Of a stretch of 64,000 nt of DNA, positions 54,289 through 64,000 are shown one piece after another (positions within the stretch are counted from its first letter, which is position 1; every line of letters starts with the position of its first letter). The DNA comes from Onchocerca lupi (taxonomy: Eukaryota; Nematoda; Chromadorea; Rhabditida; Onchocercidae). The translations under genes were made by a program, and so were the position numbers. The stretch spans positions 90,551 to 154,550 of the forward strand of contig JAOVVO010000121.1 in the NCBI GenBank assembly GCA_028564675.1, in the 5' to 3' direction. A model generated the notes under the pieces. That model saw nothing but the letters and a program-made list of their open reading frames with translations, ran no database searches and was not told the origin of the DNA.

Positions 54289-55536
54289 TCAAAGATATTT
54301 ATTCACTAAATACAAAAGGGTAATTTGTATCAGGAACAAGTGAGAACTTTGGATTTGTTTCCTTATGATACCATTGCAGAGGTTCCAATCACAAACGCAT
54401 ATCTCTAAAGTACCTATAAAAGTGAACCGATTTTCAATGCTAACAAAAGGATTTGAAAATGCATCTTAACTTCTTTTCAATAGCGCAAAAGCTTATAGTA
54501 GGTTTTGAAGACCCATTTTTTAATTCCATTTTATCAATCTGTTGGTGAAGGCACTCATATAAAGATGTGCCATTTTCAGGTGAATACTTCCATAAATTTT
54601 GCTTATCACTGCAACTATCTTTGTATTGAGAGAGGTATTAAGTATTTCATTGGGCTAAAATCAATATTTAGAAAAGTTGTTTTTGTTCTACAATAAAATA
54701 GAGATATTGGGAGAATTTATAGAATTGATTATCTGCTTCATTTTAATTTTATTTTAGTTTCTGCTTCACTTAAAAAAAAAAACCTTTGCTATTGGTGATT
54801 TGAGTGCATCCTGGCTGCACATTTTCATTTCGGGCATTAAATACACAGTTTCTCCAAATATGAGCTTTTCCTGCAAGGAAAAATTTCAGTAAAAAATGAA
54901 TCCTTTATTTTTACCTACGTTAGATTTCGCTTGACAAGAAGTATGTATTTTTGAGAAACATAAATTAAGAAGAGATTACATGATCTGGAAATAGCTTACC
55001 ATTATTTTTGAAAGTGAACGTCATTTTCATACAAAGGCCATCATCGCAAGCTTGTTTTCTAGCATAAATCCCTAGTGCATTTTCTGGCTGCAAATGATAA
55101 GTTCAAGTTTCAGAATATATTATAATCATCAAGGAATGAAAGATTTGCTAGTTTATTTTCTTATTTCAGATCGAATGTTTGCTCGATGGCTCATATTTTT
55201 GGCCTTACACGTTACTAAATTAATGCGTGCATAACATCTCCACTTATGCTTTTATAGTTTAAGTAATGTCGGTCACTCCGTTTTGTCCAGATCGTTTTCT
55301 TAAATCTCACTGGCAAATTTTTTGTTCAGTTACCACAAACTTACATCAAACTTGTTACCACATTGTTTCATTTTGGGAACAAAACGAATGTTTTCAAGCC
55401 ACTTCTTCCAGCTCCAATCTTGAATATCATCCAGAAATCCGTCAGCATCGATTGTTGTGCAAGCATAACATTTCATTGTGGAATGTCGCCCACTGACCAA
55501 CGATGTTATTTGAAGCGAAATCAAAACAGCAAGCAT
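54289..55536 (-). CDS. Ly6/uPAR-type three-finger secreted or GPI-anchored protein
   Basis: Four exons on the minus strand: 55536-55345, 55087-55000, 54870-54784 and 54413-54289, phases 0, 1, 1, all GT-AG, total 163 residues. The first 16 residues (MLAVLISLQITSLVSG) form a signal peptide. The mature part begins MKCYACTT and carries about ten Cys. It includes KQCGNKFD, CDDGLCMKM and WRNCVFN segments and ends in CVCDWNLCN, the typical CxCxxxxCN close of LU domains. The last 25 residues (SSHLFLIQITLLYLV and a few more) are hydrophobic and suit a GPI-anchor signal. In C. elegans, Ly6-type proteins such as ODR-2 and the HOT group have neuronal roles; similarity to that group is inferred from layout only. 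The ATG at 55536 is the natural start since it opens the signal peptide. Confidence 0.85.
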
Positions 55537-58500
55537 TAGCTTGATGTCACATAAAATTAAAATACTATCAAAAATTTTTTTTGATTCTGAACACTTTAAC
55601 GAGCAAGATGCAAAAATTAGTTCTTAAAATTTAACTAGAAATCAAACTTCTATAATTCATTAGAGAACTTCCTTTTCAATATTACGTAATGATGACAGAT
55701 CACTTTTAAAAATATTAAAATATAAGGTACCTATTTCCGTCCTGTCTATTATTTTTATTACAGTTCTGACAATTGCGAAAAATATCTAAATTATTTATTT
55801 GTCATCTTTATTATCCAAATTAGATAGCTGTTTTTCATATCCAACAGAAAAAAAAAATCTCAATGCATTTTTAGGTTATCATATATCATTTTCATTGAAT
55901 TTTGTGTAACTACCTTATTATTTACTCCAAATAAAATCTACTTTGGCATTTGCATGACGAATTATATAATTTTAAACTTTAATTAAAAGGTAGGTAAAGC
56001 ATTTAATGTTTGCTTCTAAGGCAAAATTAAGAAGAAAAATTATATGCTTTCCAAGTTACAATGACATTAGCAAGATGAAAACAATTCTGAGCTTCTATCA
56101 TCCATTCACGCTTTGGTACATTTTGTTTTTCAATTATGTTTTTGAGCCTGAGTCTTCTTTTTTCAGAAAATTACGATTTTCTACTTCATAGAATTTTCAC
56201 ATTTAACAAACTTTTATTAAAATTTCAACTCTGAATACGAATGGTTTTCAACGAAATGTAGAAGTGAAGGAAAAGCTTTCCAAATTGTGAGACTTTCTCT
56301 TTAATTTCGTTCCGGATATGAACTAGTGTACTATACTGAGATAGCATATTAAAAATTAGAAAAGTTAGTTTTGAACTCTCGCGATCTCTACTGTGATCTT
56401 ACTGTGACAATAGTCACCAATTTAAGTTTGGTTTCAGAAAATCCATATTATTTGAAATTTTTTGAAGCTTTCAGAACAGTTTCTAAAAATTTTACACAGA
56501 CAAAGGATATTAATCTTTTTTTGTGATACATCATCACGCATGACATTACCAGTACAACTTCTAATCGGTATCTCTGAAAATTGAAGTATAGTTTTATTAT
56601 ATCCTCGAAATTCATCAAAGGTATCCATGATTACATGAATCTTCGAGACAAATAGTTTACGTTCATTGATTTTAGTCTTATATCTATTATGATTTTGTTA
56701 TTAACGCATAAATGATTCATCATTCCTGACAATAATAAAGGTGAACAAAATACCTACGTGTCTTCGCATAATTGCTTTTTTCAAGTGCTTGATTGGTTCG
56801 GGAACATATTCGAGAAGGTTCAAGGATGCTGAAATGTGGGAGATCGAAATTACATGCTTAGTTTTCAAAAAAAGAACAATTATCGCAATACGGATTCAAT
56901 ACAAATAGCAAAAAGATGGAAGAAAAGTTTGGGAAGGAGAAGTGGAATAAAGAAAATGAATGGACTTGGTTAAGGAATTCATCGGTCACAATTAGCGGTA
57001 ATCACTGAAAGGTAGTTATGTCTATTTGTATTCTTGTATATTTGTTCGGACGTTTGCATGTCCCTCAAATTTCAGCGCAGATTGCTGTACCTTATATGTT
57101 AACAATGCTAATTAATACATCCGCGAAGTGCAGTTGAAAATAGTGCTCCTAAATGACACAGCAAGACATCATCAATATTGGCAAAACTCGTTACAGAACT
57201 TTTTTTTCATACTTTTGATTCCGATATTAGCATTTGTCACGGATAAAAACCTGGAATTATTTTCATCATGAAAAATCTTCAGGTTTTTAGAGTTTTGTTT
57301 TCCCAGACTTCTTTTATTTCAGTGCTTTTGATTTTAAGAGGTTGCATTATCGAACGAATGGCTTTCACACTCAAAATTCCACAGCAAACACTTAATTTGA
57401 AACACAACTACAAGCCACTCAATTTATCTTCAATTACATTCAGTTCTTTCCTTTTTTTTTTTTTTTTTAACTTAAACTGCATCTTAATGTTTTATAAAAC
57501 ACGAAAAACAATCTATGTATTCTTGCGCGGAATAATCTCAGAGAGCAAAAAAGTTCCGGTTTTCTCGGCAAAAAATCGTCGGCGACGTCTGGCGACGGAC
57601 AACACAACATTAACCGGTTAGGAAAGACACAGCACAACGGTAACACATTAGATTCACTATGATCAAATAAATGTACATCAAATCCCATCATGAAGATTTG
57701 CTGAAATCAGTGTCTAGTTTCTTTCGACTATCTATTCACCTGACATCTCTCATTCATTCAGTTAGTATTCTTTATTTAATTGGCACTCCATGCCTTCTTG
57801 GGAATTGTGATGGTAATATTCATCAATTCATAAATAAATTTGAAGTTAAGCGTTTGAAATTTCTTCTCCAATTTTTATTATTGATGTCAACTTAATTTTA
57901 ATATTCTTTTTAAGTATTACATTTTTGAAAGAAAGTGATGGTGAAGATATCGAGTGAGCATCAAGACTGGGTTTTATTAAATTTTGTTCATTTACTGTGT
58001 GCTTTAAGGGCATCATCAAGTACATTTTTATTTGCATAGTTTTCTTCCCAGACAAAAAGTTATAATTGATCACTTTGAGTAACAAAAAAAGAAACCATGT
58101 ATCTTATCTTAATATTCCACTTACATTTAATTTCCCAATGTGGCTAAAATGCGGATGCAACCGTTTGTCGAGGTGACAATGCAAGTCGTTCGGAAAAACA
58201 TGTCGAGGTAGATCCTTCGAGAACTTTTCTAACGTAAAGCATCATTTATCTTATGGCTTAAAGCTAATTGTAGCATAATTATTCACGTTTTGTACTAATA
58301 TTTCGCTAGACCTAAGAATAATGAGTGAATAATAAAAGAGCAGATTAGGTAAATAACTAAGTAAGTACTAATAAAAGAAAATATCACCAAAGTAACATGT
58401 TTCATGCATACGTAATTTTACCCAAGACTTGTTATTATTTCCTACAAATTCATTATAGATGCAATTTAATCGATCTTCAGAACTTCTTACCTTTGCCTTG

Positions 58501-59431
58501 ATTCAATTTGTTGCATTAAATGCTTATCTTTTAACACATAGCGTAAACGAAATATCTAAGTCTGCAATGATTTCATGCTGTTGAATTTGCTGATTTGATA
58601 GAGTGACGTAAAAGGTAAATCTGCACTCAGCTAGGACTCGATGTTACTTTTTTGGGTTGCATAAGCAGATTTTCGAACATTTTAGAAGCCTTAAATTTGC
58701 TAAACTCAGTGAATTTCCACTTTTGCACATATTTATGAAAAAAAAAAGCATTTTCTTCCGCTTGCATTTTCATATCGCTACTGAATTCTAGAACACCTCT
58801 TGCCGCGAAAGTCGCGAAAACTAAAATGAATTTTATACAAGTAAAGATAAGAATACTTTCTATTATTCATGATTCATTAATTATCTCATTTTTATATCTG
58901 TCTAAATTTACATTCTTTAGATTATTCCCATGTTTTTTCTGTCTTCATCTTTGCTTATGTTGTAATTGGATCTTAACTTTTTTATCTCAAATTACTTACA
59001 TTATGAAAAATTCTATTTGGATAGTTATCAGATTCAAATGTGAATTCCTTTAGATTAAAACTTTAAACACCTACCACATCTATATCTTAAACATTTGGCA
59101 AAATCCTTTTTTTTTATAAGGCATCTTCCAGATAAAGTATTCATCTCATTATGCAAAATTCCAACGTTTTCTCATGTTGAGAGATGAATCCATTATCTAA
59201 TTTGTAATCGTTTAGCATGTATAATTATAATAAAATCTTCTTGTACCAGCTCGCCCAACACTTACAATCCTTACCGCCACAACAAAAAACTTCCACGACA
59301 TCTCTCGCCTCTTTGGAATGGATGAATGCCACTGATGAGAAAAACTGCTTTGCAGTGGTATCCACGTAAAGATCCCCAATTAATGCTGCATGTCGTTGAA
59401 AAATGGCTATCTTTGCTACCTTTGTGGAGCG
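55537..59431. other. Region upstream of the Ly6-like gene, no gene seen
   Basis: AT-rich DNA without a supported exon chain. Poly-T near 57451-57468 and short Lys/Phe-rich frames only. The promoter of the minus-strand Ly6-like gene should lie just right of 55536, but no motif was recognised. Confidence 0.4.
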
Positions 59432-59933
59432 AGAGAATCTCTTAGAACAAGTTGATTTTGAATAGTAGAAAAATCCGAATCCAAAAAACTCATTATGATG
59501 TTTGTATACTCTCTTCTAATTTTTTAGATATTATGAGTTCAATAATCTCACGATGTGCTTGTTACAGATTATGATTTCACTAACAGCTGCTGAAATCGAT
59601 GAATGGAATCCCCTGATAGATCACACACTTATTCCATACATAGTAACATTCCATTCAGCCAACTAACCATGGATCCAGCCATCCAGTCATAGGTTTAGCC
59701 AACCAGCCTTGAATGGATGTAACCAAGTGAAAATAGGTATGTGATCTGTCAGGGGATTCCATTCACCCACTTTAGCAGATATTCGTCAAATTATAATCTG
59801 TAACAAGCACATCGTCAGATTATTGAACTCATAATATCTAAAAAATTAGAAGAGAGTAAACAAGCACCATGATGAATTTTTTGGATTCGGATTTTTCTAC
59901 TATTCAAAATCAACCTGTTCTAAGAGATTCTCT
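59432..59933. repeat. Long hairpin (foldback/MITE-like) element, arms about 194 bp
   Basis: The left arm (59432-59625) is nearly the exact reverse complement of the right arm (59740-59933). The ends read AGAGAATCTCT / AGAGATTCTCT, and the inner ends pair through GGAATCCCCTGATAGATCAC. The loop of about 114 bases holds repeated CCA-rich words (CCAGCCATCCAGTC, CCAACCAGCC). Few mismatches separate the arms, so the element looks young. No coding capacity. Confidence 0.92.
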
Positions 59934-60264
59934 AATGGATGATCGACTACAGCCGATTTTCTCCCTGTTTAGACAAAAACTGGCCAATGCTTGAAAGAAC
60001 GGAATCCAACGGATAGAAGATTATCTGCTTTATATCCGAAATTTAGAATTGTGTAATAATAAATTTCCAGTTTATTAATTCTTAATTTCATGTACATAAA
60101 AAAAAGTAGGTTTGAACTATTTGCTAAAGATTATGCTGCAATTAATGTCCATTATTTTAGTGTTTTGTCCATGCTTCAGCCATATAAAGATTGTTTTGCA
60201 TCGGCAACTTTGTCTGCTTTCTGGCAATGAACATCACACTCAAACTTGAGAAGCTTTGCAAGAG

Positions 60265-61313
60265 ATGGTATACGATCCTGCGAAAAATCATGCGCATTGT
60301 AAATGCTTTGTAAATATAAATGGCGGTTTGCATCTTCTAGATTTCTAGCTTATTTTAGGTGAAAATTTCCCTTATTTATTGTATTTCTTGATTTTAGAGA
60401 CATGACGAATTTTATGTTGTGTTGGACTGAGTTGAATTGATTGTATCACATTACTGCTTCAGAAGGTATTGCCTGTGTTGGTACATAGTTCCTTCCTGAA
60501 GGTAATTTTTGTGATTCAAATTAAGATTTCAGTATTATTTATTTGTCAGTCAGGAACTGTTCTTTTTTGTCATGGAAGTAAACTTTCTCCAGTGGTACGA
60601 AATGTTGTGCATTTGGTTGGAATTTCCACGAATAGTACCTCAAGAAGTAGTAATGTAGTATAATCAATGGGAAAATCATTTTTCTGTTGAAATTTCTTCA
60701 CTGATTGTTATACAAGGTACAAATTCTGCTATTCTAAAAGTGTTCTGTTGACTAATTTCTTTTCATCCTAATATTTCAGAACAACTGAAACATGCTCCAT
60801 AGGGTATTCATCTCACAAAAGAAATGCAGCCACCTCCACCACCTCCGGAACCGGTCTACGAATGTAGAATCCTGTACTACCGAGAATGCAACCTCCATCT
60901 TCTCATTTCATTTACCTCTCTTTCAAGGTTCAGACTTTATTTTCTCTCTTTCGTGCAGTTTAATTTAATTTTATGCATTTATCTATAAAAAATTCGCATT
61001 TTCATCTGCATGTCTATATATATATATATATATATATAGAAATTCATTGCCCTTATTCCACATAATTGCAATTAGTGATGCTTGAGAACTATGCCAGATA
61101 TCTCCAAATAATTTTTTCTTTTAATTCTTTCTTGAGTTTCTCGAGAAAACTTCTCTTCCATTACATAAATAAGCATGGAAGGAATACACTCTCAAGCGAG
61201 ATGTTCTCACCTTGTTACTTGGCATATTTTATAAAAGTTTAAGCTGTCATTTCCAGGATCTGGTGGGATTACGTGTACTTGAAGCGGGCGTCGTCTATGT
61301 GCTTCAGCTATAA
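60265..61313 (+). CDS. Weak candidate four-exon small gene, 81 residues, unknown
   Basis: Four short open segments join in phase 0 with GT-AG borders: 60265-60309 (MVYDPAKNHAHCKCF), 60463-60501, 60550-60654 (including SGTVLFCHGSKLSPVVRN) and 61257-61313 (DLVGLRVLEAGVVYVLQL then TAA). No domain or signal peptide is recognised. An alternative second-to-last exon at about 60779-60870 is also possible but its phase does not fit. Short exons of this kind can arise by chance in 1 kb of AT-rich DNA, so this is a low-confidence proposal. Confidence 0.22.
61016..61038. repeat. TA dinucleotide microsatellite
   Basis: A short (TA)n run in non-coding DNA. Confidence 0.85.
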
Positions 61314-62484
61314 ATAAGTTCCGAGGAGAGCCTGTTTACTGATACGGACTGTATCTACCCATATCGATCGGAATGTAATATTTGGTTTCAGCGTCGAGAC
61401 ATAGCAGTGGTCATCATTCTAACTGGATCATTTTATTAGGTACATGCTTGATGTATCTCTTCATATTTTCTTGGCTATTGGTTGCAATTGAGATGCTTTA
61501 AACGAGAACTTTCTTCCCATTCATTCCAGATTTTGAACCTCATTCATTCTTGAATTTCAATTTTAAATACAGCTTGTATATTTATTGTTCGACACAAGTT
61601 ATGTTTGTCAATTGATTAAAATCCGATCTTAAATAAATACGATATCATATATGCGAGGAAGGAGATGAATACACTGACGGATCAGGAATGTTAGAAAATT
61701 ATTTAGTGTGGATTTCTTTCATGTGTCTATAGTTTCTTTAAAAAACTCTTTCGTTGATTGTATTCTTACATTTTGAAAGACAAATGATATAAAAGTGAGA
61801 ACAATTGAAAAAAGATTCAGCCAGAAAAAAAAACTCTTAAATTTCTCAGTCTTTCTGACATATTTTCTAGTAACTAGAGAGAGAGAATTTCTTTAGATTA
61901 TCTCCGGGATTGCAGCTTTCCACAACCCGATAATATTTTCCATAAACCAAGTTAATATATCAAACAAATGATTTCACCACGTTAGAAAAAGAAGCAATAA
62001 GCAATCATAAAGGAACGACAAAGAAAATGAACCAGATGAGAAATTTAAAAATATAAACATTTTGATGAAAAAAGTGTGAAACAATGACATATGAAGGGTA
62101 AGAACAAACATCAATTCGCTTCATGTGATCAAAAACTAATGGCGAAATCAATGATTTCGTAACTATAAGCCACAGTATAACAAATTCATTTTACCAAGTG
62201 TGATCATGCCGCAATCAAATCAGGAAAGTTTAGGGAAGATGAGACCGGTGGTTGAAATCTGAGAGGAATTCAGTGTTGCTTTCATGATTAATGTGATTAA
62301 GGCGCTACTTAAATTCTTCAGAAGCCAATATTGTATTTTTTCTATTATGATTATCTTATCAATCTAAATAATTCTAGCAACACAAGGCTTCATACTCTTT
62401 CTACAAACGTCTCCACCACGAAACAAATTAACTAAACAGGGAACGAATAACAGCACAACATGGTTCTATATTTACCTAATGAAC
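61314..62484. other. 3' flank of the Nanos-type gene
   Basis: No exon chain on either strand. It should hold the 3' untranslated region of the minus-strand Nanos-type gene, which in other animals is rich in translational control elements. No clear minus-strand AATAAA was recognised close to the stop. Confidence 0.35.
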
Positions 62485-63883
62485 TCAAGTTAAATTCTTC
62501 ATCCGTTGATTTTGTCGCTTTTTCTCTGAATTGCAGTATTTTTCTGTATGTGCAAATTTACCGGTGGCGCCGCAATGACGACAAATATGTCTATAGAATG
62601 GTTTATTAGATAATTGAGTTTTTTATTTTATGTTCTAATCATAATTCTTTTTTACGCGAAAACAAAGAGTTTCTATGTCTCAAGTTATATTATAGTGCGC
62701 TGAGTATGAAATAAAGTTCAGCTCCTTATTTTTTAATCGCTTGTTATTAAGCAACAATCAATAACACTGAAAGAGAGTGATGTATAAATTAAAGAAATTA
62801 CTTAAATAAACGAAAAGAAAGCAGAATAATATTCTCCAAAAATTTCTGCAATAATGAAAAATGAAACTAACGCAGCCAAAATAGGACAAATCACTGCACC
62901 CTTTGAATCTTTGCATAAGTGAGTTCGCCACGGTCCGTTCAATTCGGGATTAATAGTAATACCACATTTTTCATACCAAAGCAAAATGAGAAGAATATAA
63001 GGATAAATTTCTTTATAACTGAGATTTTTAGATGAACCAAAAGAAATAGCAATCGATAAAAATATAAAACTTACAGCAAAACGAGAGTTATTGAAGCAAA
63101 AAACACAGTACCATTTTTCCGACATTTGTTTCTTCTTATCAGCTAAAAAATCATCAAATTTAAATAGTGCGCAGTAATTCGAAATATTGTATATCACATC
63201 CATTTTTTAATTCAGTAGGGACCTTTCACTCTCTATGGAACTAGCACGAGCTAATTAAAAATGATGTAAACATAATTATGTAGAACTCACTAGTGATAAT
63301 ATTCGTCTGTAAAGAATTCAATCGTGATAAAGGCGGAGTGGACGTAAAAGTCACGTAAAAGTCATCTTTCAGGTTCTGTGGAGCAGCAACAATAGTACTT
63401 CGAGAAACTTCGCTGTCAATCAATTCTACGGATGGTTTCCAGATCTTCAGAAAAGCAATAAAATCAATGTATAAATGAAAAATGAAGAATACATTCGGCG
63501 ACAGCCAACTATGACAGTTACGAGCAAAGATATATAATAATTACAATAATCACAGAGGTAACCTAGTTTTCGTGAAAATAGTTTTCTGGAAAATTTCTTA
63601 AAGAATGGTTCATTTTAATGCTCCAATGTGACTTAATTATTTGATTCCAGAAGCTCAATAACTGCCTGATATGACATCATTCTTTACTCAGCGATAGCTG
63701 ACAGTACTTACATTAACGATGTCAGCTGCTGTTTCATTGAGCGAAAAATTATCGGCATGATCCTCAGTGTTCAAGCAACGTTCTTCGCTTGATATACCAA
63801 AACTAGGTGCATATTTCATGAAAGACGAATTAGTAAACATATTAGTTGAAAAGTGACTAATGTCTCTATCTAGGATAGCCAGT
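62485..63883 (-). CDS. nos: Nanos-type zinc-finger RNA-binding protein (5' partial)
   Basis: Nanos proteins act with Pumilio-family proteins to repress mRNAs in germ cells. Exons on the minus strand: 63883-63712, 63444-63291, 63142-63075, an exon ending at 62872 and the last exon 62590-62485 (stop TGA). Most joins keep phase (0, 1, then 2). The second zinc knuckle is complete across the final intron: after CPILAA comes HICRHCGATGKFAHTEKYCN, matching C-x7-C-x2-C-x7-H-x4-C. The first knuckle has WYCVFCFNN in exon 63142-63075 and PWRTHLCKDSKGAVICPIL in the next exon, with the expected H-x10-C spacing. The border between those two is unresolved: the donor GTAAGT at 63074 has no AG acceptor that keeps the frame and gives the usual C-x12-H spacing. 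The frame is instead open straight through. A basic tail (SEKKRQNQRMKN) follows the finger. The N-terminal part is Ser/Asn-rich; the first exon lies beyond the window end. Confidence 0.85.
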
Positions 63884-63933
63884 CTAAAAATGAAATAAAT
63901 CGTTTTCATCAAGAGAATTCAGATCCATTAGCA

Positions 63934-63956
63934 AAAAAAAAAAAAAAAAAAAAAAA
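63934..63956. repeat. Poly-A tract near the window end
   Basis: About 24 A residues followed by A/T-rich sequence to the window edge. It lies upstream of the visible Nanos-type exons and may be intronic. Confidence 0.85.
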
Positions 63957-64000
63957 ATGGGGGAAAAAAATGAAAAAAATTTTAATTTTATATATTTTAT

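Noticed and set aside
60820..60900. Proline-rich frame starting MQPPPPPPEP
   Set aside because: Short, with competing frames through the same CCA-rich sequence and no phase-compatible partner.
62802..63203. Single-exon membrane protein of 133 residues
   Set aside because: The frame runs through a GTAAGT donor and contains both halves of a Nanos knuckle; the hydrophobic middle and end are most simply intron sequence read in frame.
1..64000. tRNA, rRNA or CRISPR features
   Set aside because: No T-loop GTTCGAATC-type box with matching A box, no rRNA-like conserved blocks and no regularly spaced repeats were found by eye; a covariance-model scan would be needed to exclude small RNAs.

Overview
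This is an AT-rich animal nuclear window with many short introns (GTAAGT-type donors, TTTCAG-type acceptors), long A/T homopolymers and microsatellites. No operons, ribosome binding sites or bacterial signals are seen. The gene set (a nephrin-type SYG-2 homologue, a Hunchback/Ikaros-type zinc-finger gene, a Nanos gene and a small Ly6/uPAR protein) together with the intron style points to a nematode, most likely a clade III or filarial-type parasite. The species is inferred and cannot be fixed from the sequence alone. Because coding sequence is split into small exons, I rebuilt genes by joining exons by hand with splice-phase bookkeeping.

Layout. 1-4.86 kb: no gene seen. 4.86-8.95 kb (minus): an eight-exon C2H2 zinc-finger gene, all introns phase 0, eight fingers with a C-terminal Hunchback/Ikaros-type pair. 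A possible first coding exon lies near 20.7 kb, which would give an intron of nearly 12 kb. 13.79-14.05 kb (plus): an unrecognised two-exon small gene. 14-37.8 kb: mostly gene-poor, AT-rich DNA with several GC-richer islands, microsatellites, a 31-bp tandem repeat and foldback elements. 37.87-45.87 kb (plus): a 23-exon nephrin/SYG-2-like adhesion receptor, lacking only its 5' end. 47.96-53.53 kb (plus): an unrecognised membrane glycoprotein gene with beta-rich exons, a Ser/Thr-rich mucin-like exon, a SEA-like domain and a transmembrane segment. 54.29-55.54 kb (minus): a complete four-exon Ly6/uPAR-type protein with signal peptide and GPI-type tail. 59.4-59.9 kb: a large perfect-looking hairpin element. 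60.3-61.3 kb: a weak candidate small gene. 62.49-63.88 kb (minus): a Nanos-type zinc-finger gene, 5' end beyond the window.

The recognised genes are developmental (zinc finger, Nanos) or cell-surface (SYG-2-like, mucin/SEA-like, Ly6-like). Nothing shows they form one pathway. The least described parts are the mucin/SEA gene, the small gene at 13.8 kb, the unusual first zinc knuckle of the Nanos gene, and two large foldback elements.
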